A stretch of 9,629 nucleotides of DNA from Paracoccaceae bacterium (GCA_003545125.1 DQCI01000021.1:1-9629); one strand, 5' to 3'. Positions 1 to 7,323 are shown, numbered from the stretch's first letter. Numbers and translations: made by a program. Notes: generated by a model not told the origin, from the letters alone.

Positions 1-1634
1 TCGCTCAAGACAAAGCCCCCGGCGCCTATCTTGCTGCCCGTGAAGCCGACCGGGCCGGCGATTACGCCGCGGTGGTCGAATATGGAACCCGCGCGCTGAT
101 CGCCGACCCGGACAATGCCGGGCTGCTTGAGGGCCTGGTGATGGCGCATCTCGGCCTCGGCCAGATCGATGCCGCCGTACCCGTCGCCCGGCGCCTCTCC
201 GACCTCGAGGACAGCAACCAGATCGCGGGCCTTGTGCTGCTCGCCGAGGCGATCCGCGAAGAGGACTGGGAGAGCGTCGGCACCTATCTCGACAACGGTG
301 TGACGGTCGGGATCCTGATGGACGACATGGTCCGCGCCTGGAGCGCTATCGGCGCCGGCCAGATGAGCGAGGCGCTCGCGCTGTTCGATGCGCTCATCGA
401 CGGCGGCCCCACCGGCAAGCCCGCTTTGCTGCAAAAGGCCCTCGCCCTTGCCCTGGTGGGCGATTACGAGGGGGCCGCGGAGATTTTCAGCGGATCCGAG
501 ACCGTCCTGCGGCTCAACCGCGCCGGGGTGCTCGCCTATGTTCAGGTGTTGAGCCAGCTTGAACGCAACCCCGATGCTGCCGACCTGGTCGCAGAGGTCT
601 TTCCAGGCACCAGCGACCCGGAGTTGATCACGCTCCGCGAAGAACTCCTCGCCGGCAAGCCGATCCCGTTCACCGCGATCGAGGGTCCACGCGAGGGGAT
701 CGCGCAGTTATTCTACGAGATCGGCGAATCGCTTCAGGGCGAAACCGACCCCGGGCTCGTGCTGCTCTATGCGCGGATCGCGGGATATCTCGACCAGGGC
801 CATGTCGGCGCCACGTTGGTGGCCGCGCAGGTGCTTGACGAGATGATGAGCTACGAGCTTGCGGCCGAAGCCTACGCGGCCGTGCCGGAGAACGATATTT
901 CGTGGCCGCAAGCCCAGCTCGGCCGGGCGAGTGCGCTCAAGGAGCTTGGCCGGGTCGATGACGCCATTGCCGTGCTGACCAGCGCCGTGCAGGTCCACCC
1001 TGAAACGTCGGTGCTGCACGCTGCCATCGGCGACGCGCTCCGGAGCGAACAGCGCTATGCCGAGGCGACGCCGCATTACGACGCGGCCATCGCGCTTTTC
1101 GATACCGACCGGCCGGCGCAATGGCGCGTCTATTTCGCGCGCGGCATCACCTTCGAACGCCGTGACAATTGGGAAGGGGCCGAGGCCGATTTCCGCAAGG
1201 CGCTGGAGCTGAGCCCCGAGCAGCCCTCGGTGCTCAACTATCTCGGCTATTCCCTCGTCGAGCGGCGGGGAAACTTCGACGAGGCGCTCGACATGATCAA
1301 GCGCGCCGTCGGAGCCCGGCCCTATGACGGTTATATCCGCGACAGTCTCGGCTGGGTCTATTTCCGGCTCGGTCGCTACGAGGATGCGGTCGAGGAGATG
1401 GAACGCGCGGTGGAACTCCTGCCGCTCGAACCGGTGCTCAACGATCATCTCGGCGACACGTTCTGGGCGGTCGGACGGGTGCGCGAAGCGAGGTTTCAGT
1501 GGCGGCGGGCGCTTTCTTTCGTCACCGACGACACCGACGTCGACGAGCTCAACCCCGACCGGATCCGGCGCAAGCTGGACATCGGCCTCGACGCGGTTCT
1601 GGGGGAAGAAGGCGGAGAGGCAATCTCACAATGA
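1..1634 (+). CDS. TPR-repeat protein, 5' end outside window
   Basis: The reading frame is open from the left edge (first full codon at position 3) to TGA at 1632-1634, giving 543 visible residues. The true start, and any signal peptide or lipobox, lie upstream. The protein is Ala/Leu/Glu-rich and helical. Clear TPR units lie in the last third, at about nt 900-1500, with the usual pattern of small residues and a closing Pro, for example around ALKELGRVDDAIAVLTSAV, NYLGYSLVERRGNFDEAL and SLGWVYFRLGRYEDAVEEM. More degenerate repeats occupy the N-terminal half, such as the AREADRAGDYAAVVEYGTRA unit at the left edge. TPR arrays are protein-binding scaffolds; no catalytic domain is visible, so the partner and role are unknown. 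In many alphaproteobacteria such proteins are envelope-associated, but that cannot be tested here. The stop overlaps the ispE start (ATGA), which suggests translational coupling. An internal GTG at 72 is not the start, because coding-like TPR sequence precedes it. Confidence 0.9.
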   Translation, partial: AQDKAPGAYLAAREADRAGDYAAVVEYGTRALIADPDNAGLLEGLVMAHLGLGQIDAAVPVARRLSDLEDSNQIAGLVLLAEAIREEDWESVGTYLDNGVTVGILMDDMVRAWSAIGAGQMSEALALFDALIDGGPTGKPALLQKALALALVGDYEGAAEIFSGSETVLRLNRAGVLAYVQVLSQLERNPDAADLVAEVFPGTSDPELITLREELLAGKPIPFTAIEGPREGIAQLFYEIGESLQGETDPGLVLLYARIAGYLDQGHVGATLVAAQVLDEMMSYELAAEAYAAVPENDISWPQAQLGRASALKELGRVDDAIAVLTSAVQVHPETSVLHAAIGDALRSEQRYAEATPHYDAAIALFDTDRPAQWRVYFARGITFERRDNWEGAEADFRKALELSPEQPSVLNYLGYSLVERRGNFDEALDMIKRAVGARPYDGYIRDSLGWVYFRLGRYEDAVEEMERAVELLPLEPVLNDHLGDTFWAVGRVREARFQWRRALSFVTDDTDVDELNPDRIRRKLDIGLDAVLGEEGGEAISQ

Positions 1635-2458
1635 TGTCGCGTACCTTCGCCCCCGCCAAGATCAACCTGACGCTGCATGTCACCGGACAGCGTAGCGATG
1701 GGTATCACCTGCTCGACAGTCTCGTCGTCTTCGCCGACGTCGGCGACAGGGTGCGTGTGATGCCGGCGGAAGAGACGACCCTGGAGGTCACCGGGCCGAT
1801 GGCCGCGGGCTGCCCTTCGGGTGAGACCAACCTTGTGATGAAGGCCGCGGGGCTGTTCGATCTACCGGTGGCGATCACCCTCGACAAACACCTGCCGGTG
1901 GCGGCGGGGATTGGCGGCGGCTCGTCCGACGCGGCGGCCACGCTGCATGCGATGGCCGAGCTCACCGGGACCAATACCATTCCCGAGGGGGCCACCGGAC
2001 TTGGCGCCGACGTGCGCGTCTGCCTCATGCGTCAGGCCGCGCGGATGCGCGGGATCGGCGAGGATGTGCAACCCGTCGAGGGCATGCCGGAGCTGTCGGC
2101 GGTTCTCGCCAACCCCGGCGTCGAAGTCGCCACGGCGCAGGTGTTTCAGGCGCTCGAGGACAAGAACGGCGCACCGATGCCCAAGCGCATTCCGCGCTGG
2201 CGGGCCGGCTGGTCGGCCATCGACTGGATCTCAAAGCAGCGCAACGATCTCGAAGCACCGGCGACCCTGGTCGCGCCAGTCATCGCCGAGGTACTCGACG
2301 CGCTGCGCGGGCTTGCCGGCGCCCGGTTCGCGCGGATGTCGGGCTCAGGGGCCACCTGTTTCGCCCTGTTCGAAGACCGGACCGAGGCCGATCACGCGGC
2401 GGAACACCTCGCGAGCGCGCATCCCGACTGGTGGGTCACCGCCGCCACCTTGCGCTGA
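1631..2458 (+). CDS. ispE: 4-diphosphocytidyl-2-C-methyl-D-erythritol kinase (IspE)
   Basis: IspE is the GHMP-family kinase of the cytoplasmic MEP pathway; it uses ATP to phosphorylate the 2-hydroxyl of CDP-methylerythritol on the way to IPP and DMAPP. The predicted protein has 275 residues, close to the E. coli enzyme (about 283). Visible landmarks are the N-terminal PAKINLTLHV with Lys10, the GHMP ATP-binding glycine loop GIGGGSSDAA (residues 93-102), the catalytic Asp127 in a GADVRVCL block, and the C-terminal MSGSGA loop (residues 236-241). The family usually has Pro where this protein has Arg129 (DVP to DVR), an oddity close to the active site. The start is the first of two tandem ATGs (1631 or 1634). 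I chose 1631 because it overlaps the upstream TGA and has a GGAGAGG Shine-Dalgarno at about 1613-1619. The gene is probably co-transcribed with the TPR gene. The family assignment is secure. Confidence 0.96.
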   Translation: MMSRTFAPAKINLTLHVTGQRSDGYHLLDSLVVFADVGDRVRVMPAEETTLEVTGPMAAGCPSGETNLVMKAAGLFDLPVAITLDKHLPVAAGIGGGSSDAAATLHAMAELTGTNTIPEGATGLGADVRVCLMRQAARMRGIGEDVQPVEGMPELSAVLANPGVEVATAQVFQALEDKNGAPMPKRIPRWRAGWSAIDWISKQRNDLEAPATLVAPVIAEVLDALRGLAGARFARMSGSGATCFALFEDRTEADHAAEHLASAHPDWWVTAATLR

Positions 2459-2477
2459 GGCAGCAGGCCCTTTGCGC

Positions 2478-2497
2478 GCAGCCGTGCCGGTGGCTGC
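2478..2497 (+). terminator. weak hairpin between convergent ispE and ackA
   Basis: In the short gap between the ispE and ackA stop codons, GCAGCC (2478-2483) can pair with GGCTGC (2492-2497). In the + strand RNA two G-U wobbles extend the stem, leaving a GCCG tetraloop. It is well placed to end ispE transcription, but no T-run follows on either strand, so it would be a non-canonical or Rho-assisted terminator at best. A chance inverted repeat in GC-rich DNA is possible. Confidence 0.25.
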
Positions 2498-3718
2498 TCA
2501 GGCCCCGGCCTGTTCGATGCAGTGTTGCGCCTGAACCGCGATTTCGAGCTCCTCTTCGGTCGGGATGACCAGCACCTTGGTCCGGCTCCCCGCCGTGCTG
2601 ATCTCTTTTGGCCCGCCGCGCCCGGCATTGCGCCCGGCGTCGAGCGTGATCCCGAGCGGGTCCAACCCCGAACAGATCGCTTCGCGCACTGCCGGCGAGT
2701 TTTCCCCGATCCCGGCGGTGAAAACCACCGCATCGACGCGCCCGAGCACCGCCATGTAGGCGCCGAGGTATTTGCGCGCGCGGTAGGCGAACATGTCGAA
2801 GGCAAGCTTGGCGCTTTCGTCGCCCGCTTCCATGCGCTCCTCAATCGCGCGCATGTCGTTGTCGCCGCAGATGCCCTTCAACCCGCTCTCGCGGTTCAGC
2901 ATCGTGTCGTAATCCTCGACCGAAAGCCCCCTGTTGCGTTCGAGAAACAAAGGCAGCGCCGGGTCTATGTCGCCGGATCGGGTACCCATCATCAGCCCTT
3001 CGAGCGGGGTGAGCCCCATCGAGGTGTCGACGCTTTGCCCGCCCCGGATCGCCGTGACGCTGGCGCCGTTGCCGAGGTGCAGGACGATGGCGTTGAAGTC
3101 TTCGACCGGGATACCGAGGTACGCCGCCGCGGTGCGGGACACATAGCCATGCGAGGTGCCATGAAAACCGAAGCGGCGCACCTTGTGGTCTTCGTAGAGC
3201 ACATTGGGCAAGGCATAACGATAGGCATGGGGCGGAATGGTCTGGTGGAAGGCGGTGTCGAACACCGCGACCTGCGGAATACCCGGGGCCACCTCCATCG
3301 CCGCCCGGATGCCCTCGATATTGCCCGGGTTGTGAAGGGGGGCGAGCGGGATCAGCCTGCGGATCGCCTCCAGAACCGCGTCGGTGATCAGGGTCGGCTC
3401 GGTGAAGTCTTCGCCGCCGTGGACAACCCGGTGACCGACACAGGCGAGTCCGCCGTGCCGCTCCAGCACCCCAGTCGCCAGCGTTTCGCGAAACAGCATC
3501 TCCATACCGTGGGCAGTGTCGGAGACCGGCTCGGCAATGTCGATGTCCGCAACCTCGGGGTTCGCGGGGAACCGCAACCGCAGCTTTCCGGTGCCCGCGC
3601 CGATGCTGTCGCCGATCCCCTCGACCAGCGCGTCGACGACGTTCTCTCTCGTGTCGAGATCCAGTGCCCGGAATTTGATCGAAGAGCTTCCACAATTGAC
3701 GATTGCGATGAGGGTCAT
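2498..3718 (-). CDS. ackA: acetate kinase (AckA)
   Basis: AckA reversibly converts acetyl phosphate and ADP to acetate and ATP in the cytoplasm. With Pta it forms the acetate overflow/assimilation route and sets the acetyl phosphate pool. The 406 residues match the family length (about 400). Signatures in order are VNCGSSSIKF (Asn8), GHRVVHGG with Arg97, FGFHGTSH with His186, LHLGNGAS, the TPLEGLMMGTRSGDIDP block with Arg247, FTAGIGENS near residue 339, and a C-terminal PTEEELEIA whose Glu389 aligns by position with catalytic Glu384 of the Methanosarcina thermophila enzyme. All expected catalytic residues are therefore present. The frame is open further upstream, but the start is set at ATG 3718-3716: homology begins there, it overlaps the pta stop as ATGA, and AGGA lies a few bases upstream. 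This implies translational coupling to pta. Nothing looks degraded. Confidence 0.97.
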   Translation of the reverse strand: MTLIAIVNCGSSSIKFRALDLDTRENVVDALVEGIGDSIGAGTGKLRLRFPANPEVADIDIAEPVSDTAHGMEMLFRETLATGVLERHGGLACVGHRVVHGGEDFTEPTLITDAVLEAIRRLIPLAPLHNPGNIEGIRAAMEVAPGIPQVAVFDTAFHQTIPPHAYRYALPNVLYEDHKVRRFGFHGTSHGYVSRTAAAYLGIPVEDFNAIVLHLGNGASVTAIRGGQSVDTSMGLTPLEGLMMGTRSGDIDPALPLFLERNRGLSVEDYDTMLNRESGLKGICGDNDMRAIEERMEAGDESAKLAFDMFAYRARKYLGAYMAVLGRVDAVVFTAGIGENSPAVREAICSGLDPLGITLDAGRNAGRGGPKEISTAGSRTKVLVIPTEEELEIAVQAQHCIEQAGA

Positions 3719-5802
3719 AATTCCTGCGCCTGAATAGCGGTGATGGCCACGGTGTTGACGATATCTGGCACGGTGCACCCGCGCGACAAATCGTTCACCG
3801 GCTTGTTCAGCCCCTGCAGGACCGGGCCGATGGCAACTGCGTGGGCGGTCCGCTGGACCGCCTTGTAGGCGTTGTTGCCCGCGTTGAGATCGGGGAAGAT
3901 GAACACCGTTGCCCGGCCGGCGACCGCGCTGCCCGGCATCTTGGACCGCGCGACCGACATCTCGGAGGCGGCGTCATACTGGATCGGGCCCTCGACGAGC
4001 AGGTCGGGCCGTTTCTCGCGCACGATCATCGTCGCTTCGCGAACCCGGTCGACCGCGTCGCCGGTACCGGAGGTGCCCGAGGAATAGGACAGCATGGCGA
4101 TCCGCGGCTCGATCCCGAACATCGCCGACGTGCCTGCGGCGCTGATGGCGATGTCGGCAAGCTCGGCGGCGGTGGGTTTCGGGTTCACCGCGCAATCGCC
4201 ATAGACCAGCACCCTGTCTTCCAGACACATCAGGAACACGCTCGAAACCAGCGAGATCCCCGGCTTGGTCTTCACAAACTCGAAGCTTGGCCGGATGGTG
4301 TGGGCGGTGGTCGAGACCGCGCCGGAGACCATCCCGTCCGCCTCGCCCAGATGCACCATCATCGTGCCGAAATAGCTCGGGTCGATCATCCGGTCCTTGG
4401 CCACCGGGTAGGTGACGCCCTTGTGTTTGCGAAGCTCGAGGTATTCGTCGATGAACCGGTTCAGATGCGGCGAGGTCGCCGGGTCGATCACCTCGATGCC
4501 GTCAAGCGCCAGGCCGTCGTCAATTGCCCGGCGCCGCACGGTATCTTCATTGCCCAGAAGGACGATTTCCGCCACCCCGCGCGCCTTGAGGGCGGAGGTC
4601 GCACGGAGAATGCGGTGGTCTTCGCCTTCCGGCAGGACGATCTTCTTGCGGTCGGCGGCGGCCCGCATCAGCAGTTTCTGCTCGAACATCAGCGGCGTGA
4701 CCGGCCCATCCTTCAAGGGCGCAAATTCGAGCCCCATGACATCGACATCCACCGACGACTGGAACAGCTTCATCGCCGTCGCCAGCTTCTTGGGTTCTTT
4801 CGGCGAGAGCCATCCGCGTTTCTTCTCGATCTTCTGAACCGCCGCAAAGGTATCGTCCTCAATCGAAAGGAACGGGAGCGGGCTCCGGCCGGACCCGGTC
4901 ATCAGCTTGACGACGGGTTCTTCGGGCAGCAGCCCGCCGGTCAGCACGACACCGGCGATGTCGGGGTAATTCGGCGAACGGTGCGCCAGCAAACAAGCGG
5001 TCACGATGTCGGCGCGATCGCCCGGGGTGATGACAAGCTCGCCCTCGGTGATGTAGCCGAGGAAGTTCGGGACCCCCATCGCGGCAACCTTGATGTCGCA
5101 GACCTCCCTTACCAGCGTATCCTGGGTGACCGCGAACCGGGTGACCCCGGCCACATCGGCGATGTCGCGCATGGTCGGGCGCGACAGCGAGGGTTCGTCG
5201 GGCACGACGAACACCGGAGGTTTTCCCCCGAACGCCTCGGTGAGCGCTGCGCGCGTTTCGCCTATGGCCTCGGCCGGCACGCGATTGACGACAGCCGACA
5301 GAACCGGTGTGTGGCTGTCGTCCACGAGTTCCAGGAGAGAGCGCAGCCGTTCGATGACTTTCTTGGCCGAAATGTCGTGCCCGCTGATGACGGGAAGCAG
5401 CGACGCGCCGAGGTTTTTCGCGACGTCGATGTTGAACTCGAATTCGAAAGCCGAGGTGCTTCGCGAGAAGTTCGTTCCGGAACATAGGACAAAATCGCAG
5501 TCTTTTTCGAGCTCCGAATAGGCTTGCAGGATTCCCTTGTGCAGCGTCTGGAGGCCGTCGCGGGCCTGGATCTCCTCCGCCTCCTCCTGCGTGAAAGCCG
5601 AAACCACCCGGCCTTCCATCGCCTGGTTCCAGTGGTCCGCAACCAGGGACATGGTATCGCGGCCGGTGGTGCTATCGGTCGCAATCGGTTTGAAGTATCC
5701 GATCCGGTGCGATCGCCCCAGCAGGTACTCCATCATCCCGAAGACGATGATCGACTTGCCGCTGTCCCGTCCGGTGGAGGCGATGTAGACGCTTTTTGGC
5801 AT
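3715..5802 (-). CDS. pta: phosphate acetyltransferase, long three-domain form (Pta)
   Basis: Pta interconverts acetyl-CoA plus phosphate with acetyl phosphate plus CoA. At 695 residues this is the long enterobacterial-type form. Residues 1 to about 205 form a BioD/SIMIBI-like P-loop NTPase-type domain with STGRDSGKS at 9-17, which resembles but does not exactly match a Walker A motif. Residues about 215-325 form a DRTGG domain (VVLTGGLLP at 285-293). Residues about 368-690 form the catalytic PTA_PTB domain, with IVLPEGEDHRILRA at 388-401, MVSGAVSTTAHTIRP, a SYSSGTSGTGDAVDRVREAT block near 572-591, and PGSAVAGRATVFIFPDLNAG near 623-642. In E. coli Pta the N-terminal part affects oligomeric state and allosteric control; here that is inference. 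The ATG at 5802-5800 begins the conserved N-terminus, with a modest GGACAG upstream. The gene is first in the pta-ackA operon, the reverse of the E. coli order. The long A/T-richer leader suggests regulation upstream. Confidence 0.96.
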   Translation of the reverse strand: MPKSVYIASTGRDSGKSIIVFGMMEYLLGRSHRIGYFKPIATDSTTGRDTMSLVADHWNQAMEGRVVSAFTQEEAEEIQARDGLQTLHKGILQAYSELEKDCDFVLCSGTNFSRSTSAFEFEFNIDVAKNLGASLLPVISGHDISAKKVIERLRSLLELVDDSHTPVLSAVVNRVPAEAIGETRAALTEAFGGKPPVFVVPDEPSLSRPTMRDIADVAGVTRFAVTQDTLVREVCDIKVAAMGVPNFLGYITEGELVITPGDRADIVTACLLAHRSPNYPDIAGVVLTGGLLPEEPVVKLMTGSGRSPLPFLSIEDDTFAAVQKIEKKRGWLSPKEPKKLATAMKLFQSSVDVDVMGLEFAPLKDGPVTPLMFEQKLLMRAAADRKKIVLPEGEDHRILRATSALKARGVAEIVLLGNEDTVRRRAIDDGLALDGIEVIDPATSPHLNRFIDEYLELRKHKGVTYPVAKDRMIDPSYFGTMMVHLGEADGMVSGAVSTTAHTIRPSFEFVKTKPGISLVSSVFLMCLEDRVLVYGDCAVNPKPTAAELADIAISAAGTSAMFGIEPRIAMLSYSSGTSGTGDAVDRVREATMIVREKRPDLLVEGPIQYDAASEMSVARSKMPGSAVAGRATVFIFPDLNAGNNAYKAVQRTAHAVAIGPVLQGLNKPVNDLSRGCTVPDIVNTVAITAIQAQEL

Positions 5803-5999
5803 GTTCTGTCCATCTGAAGGGTCGGTCGGTGGGGGCAGCGGCGCTCAGATGCGCCGGAGACCGATTTCCTTGTTGAAATGCAGCAAGTTTACCTTGTCCC
5901 CACCCGCATCAGGCAAAGCATTGGAAGGACGTTCGTGGAACAAACCCGGCACCGTTTGCGCGGGCTCGAACCGCCTGGGCAGGCCGCGATGGCGATCTC

Positions 6000-6025
6000 T
6001 TCGAATGCTCCTTGAGACATTCCAA
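6000..6025. promoter_or_regulatory. long imperfect dyad in the pta leader
   Basis: On the + strand the arms are TTCGAATGCTC (6000-6010) and GAGACATTCCAA (6014-6025), around a CTT centre. They pair over 11 positions apart from one mismatch (C6002 against C6023) and one unpaired A6017. As DNA this resembles an operator for a dimeric regulator. As RNA it would be a hairpin. No T-run follows on either strand, so a terminator is unlikely. It sits about 200 bp upstream of the pta ATG. Its regulator is unknown; the symmetry is seen directly and the role is inferred. Confidence 0.4.
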
Positions 6026-6047
6026 ATCCCAGTCAATTCCCGCTTCC

Positions 6048-6076
6048 AATCTCACGACGATCTGATCTGTTTTCAA
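6048..6076 (-). promoter_or_regulatory. possible sigma70-type promoter for pta-ackA
   Basis: Reading the - strand, TTGAAA (6076-6071) is followed after 17 nt by GAGATT (6053-6048). The -35 is a good match to TTGACA; the -10 matches TATAAT at only three of six positions. Transcription would begin near 6041, placing the 6000-6025 dyad in the first 15-45 nt of a leader of about 240 nt. This is a weak visual call; a different promoter nearer pta is possible. Confidence 0.22.
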
Positions 6077-6208
6077 TGTCTATGGGCCAAGAAACGGCCG
6101 TCGAAGCGTCATAGCCGGTTTGCGACAGGAGCATGCTTCGGGCGCGACCGGGTCAGTTGGCCGACCGTCCGGGCGGGATCGACGCCGCCGTGCACATTGC
6201 CATTGCCG

Positions 6209-6247
6209 CCGACCCTCCGGCCGAACTCAGCGTGGGTGCAGGGTCGG
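6209..6247 (-). terminator. inverted repeat just after the polyprenyl synthase stop
   Basis: Starting 7 nt beyond the stop codon, CCGACCC (6209-6215) and GGGTCGG (6241-6247) form a perfect 7-bp GC-rich stem with a 25-nt loop. The placement suits transcript termination or 3'-end protection of the polyprenyl synthase message. No U-tract follows on the - strand, so it is not a canonical intrinsic terminator. Seven-base matches occur by chance in GC-rich DNA. Confidence 0.25.
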
Positions 6248-6254
6248 GCAAGCG

Positions 6255-7274
6255 TCAGTTGAGACGCGCAACCACGTAGTCGGCGACGTCGGTGAGCATG
6301 TCGCGAATCGGGTCTTCCGGCAGTCCTTCGAGCGCGGCCTTGGCCTTGTCCGACCAACTGACCGCGTCTTGCCGCGTGGCCTCGAGCGTGCCGTGCGCCT
6401 CCATGAGCCGCAGCGCTTCCTCAAGATCGCCCTCCGACTGGCGGCCCTGGCCGATCGTGCGCTCCCAGAACGCGCGTTCGCCTTCGTCTGCCGCGGCAAT
6501 CGCCTTGATCATCGGCAGGGTGAGTTTGCGGTCGCGGAAATCGTCGCCGTTGTTCTTGCCGATTCCCTCGTCGCCCCAGAAATCGAGCAGGTCGTCTGCG
6601 ATCTGGAAGGCGATGCCCATCGCGTCGCCGAAACCGGCCAGGGCCTCCACAGCGCGTGCGTCGGCACCGGCGATGACGCCGCCTACTTCACAGGCGGCCG
6701 AGAACAGCGCCGCGGTCTTGCCGCGGACAATCTGCAGATAAACGCCCTCATCGGTTGAAATATCGGTGGCCGCCGTCAGTTGCAGCACCTCGCCTTCGGC
6801 GATGGTCGCGGCGGCGCGCGACAGGATCTTCAGGACCTCGAGGTTGCCGGTTTCGGTCATCAGCTGGAACGAACGCGCAAACAGGTAGTCGCCCACCAGA
6901 ACCGAAGACTTGTTGTCCCACAACAGGTTGGCCGTCGGTCGACCGCGCCGTTTTTCGGATCCGTCGACCACGTCGTCATGCAGAAGCGTGGCGGTGTGGA
7001 TGAACTCGACGGTGGCGGCGAGGTGGACGTGATAGGGGCCGGGGTAGCCCATCAACCGGGCGGCGGCGATGGTCAGCATCGGCCGGAGCCGTTTGCCCCC
7101 GGCCTCGACCAAGTGTGCGGTCACTTCGGGGATCCGGGGGGCATGTTCGGAGTGCATGCGCGTGCGAATCAGATCGTTGACCTCGGCGAGGTCATCGGCC
7201 AGGTGCTCTGCCAACCTTTCGTGCGGCAGGTGGACTATCTCGTCGCGCATCGTCACCGTTCCGTGTTCCATCAT
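6255..7274 (-). CDS. ispB: long-chain trans-polyprenyl diphosphate synthase (IspB/DdsA type)
   Basis: This enzyme condenses isopentenyl diphosphate units onto an allylic primer to make the all-trans side chain of ubiquinone; in alphaproteobacteria that is usually decaprenyl (Q-10). The predicted protein has 339 residues, normal for the family. It shows GGKRLRP (59-65), the first Asp-rich motif in LLHDDVVDGSEKRRGR (Asp100, Asp101, Asp104), GDYLFARSF, the GE-LQ region, RGKTAALF, and the second Asp-rich motif FQIADDLLD (Asp227, Asp228, Asp231) followed by GDDFRDRKLTLP. Ala95, five residues before the first motif, is small, as in long-chain rather than farnesyl or geranylgeranyl enzymes. Exact chain length cannot be read from sequence. 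The start is uncertain: tandem ATGs at 7274 and 7271, preceded by GAGAGG, or ATG 7250 (331 residues). The frame stays open far upstream, but that extension is antisense to two other genes and is not real. It is divergent from the DUF2007 gene across 49 bp. Confidence 0.95.
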   Translation of the reverse strand: MMEHGTVTMRDEIVHLPHERLAEHLADDLAEVNDLIRTRMHSEHAPRIPEVTAHLVEAGGKRLRPMLTIAAARLMGYPGPYHVHLAATVEFIHTATLLHDDVVDGSEKRRGRPTANLLWDNKSSVLVGDYLFARSFQLMTETGNLEVLKILSRAAATIAEGEVLQLTAATDISTDEGVYLQIVRGKTAALFSAACEVGGVIAGADARAVEALAGFGDAMGIAFQIADDLLDFWGDEGIGKNNGDDFRDRKLTLPMIKAIAAADEGERAFWERTIGQGRQSEGDLEEALRLMEAHGTLEATRQDAVSWSDKAKAALEGLPEDPIRDMLTDVADYVVARLN

Positions 7275-7323
7275 CCGCCCGGCGCCTCTCGACTTCTCCG
7301 GCCACACCGGTAAGTCTCTGAGG
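7275..7323. promoter_or_regulatory. 49-bp divergent intergenic region
   Basis: The gap separates the start of the polyprenyl synthase gene (- strand) from that of the DUF2007 gene (+ strand), so it should carry promoter elements for at least one of them. It includes GAGAGG for the - strand gene and a CCGG-N5-CCGG repeat at 7298-7310. On the + strand TCGACT (7289-7294) and TAAGTC (7311-7316), 16 nt apart, are a poor promoter match. If that promoter were used, the + transcript would be nearly leaderless, since GAGG directly abuts the ATG at 7324. Confidence 0.3.

Larger units (their letters stand above)
5803..6254. other. 452-bp non-coding region between pta start and polyprenyl synthase stop
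   Basis: This is the only long gene-free stretch. Both flanking genes run on the - strand, so it is the 3' flank of the polyprenyl synthase gene and the leader of pta. The middle (about 5860-6100) is visibly richer in A/T than the genes. It contains a long imperfect dyad (6000-6025), a possible - strand promoter (6048-6076) and an inverted repeat next to the polyprenyl synthase stop (6209-6247). A 63-codon - strand frame (5845-6036) begins with TTG and has only about 60% G/C at third positions, so I do not call it a gene. I found no tRNA; a T-arm-like GGTTCGA near 5970 on the - strand lacks a D-arm and a CCA-like end. A small RNA cannot be excluded. Confidence 0.7.

Noticed and set aside
2522..3733. 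403-codon + strand frame antisense to ackA
   Set aside because: It mirrors ackA codon by codon, is Arg/Val/Asp-rich with no recognisable domain, and ackA has every catalytic motif. Long antisense frames are expected opposite strongly G/C-biased genes.
3841..5487. 548-codon + strand frame antisense to pta
   Set aside because: It has low-complexity Arg/His/Asp composition and no domain, and lies entirely opposite a well-supported pta. It is a shadow of third-position G/C bias.
5800..5813. ATG 9 nt upstream of the pta start as an alternative start
   Set aside because: It is out of frame with pta and reads a short frame across the true start. The conserved Pta N-terminus begins at 5802.
5940..6000. 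Possible tRNA because of GGTTCGAGCCC on the - strand
   Set aside because: The T-stem has only four of five pairs, there is no D-arm consensus upstream, no matching acceptor stem and no CCA-like end.
6126..6140. AGCATGCT palindrome as a regulatory site
   Set aside because: An 8-bp palindrome is expected by chance at this length, and no second copy or positional support was seen.
5801..6262. 153-codon + strand frame covering the whole pta leader
   Set aside because: Composition is unlike the neighbours (many Ser, Cys and Trp), there is no recognisable domain, and it begins inside pta and ends inside the polyprenyl synthase gene. It reads as chance openness.
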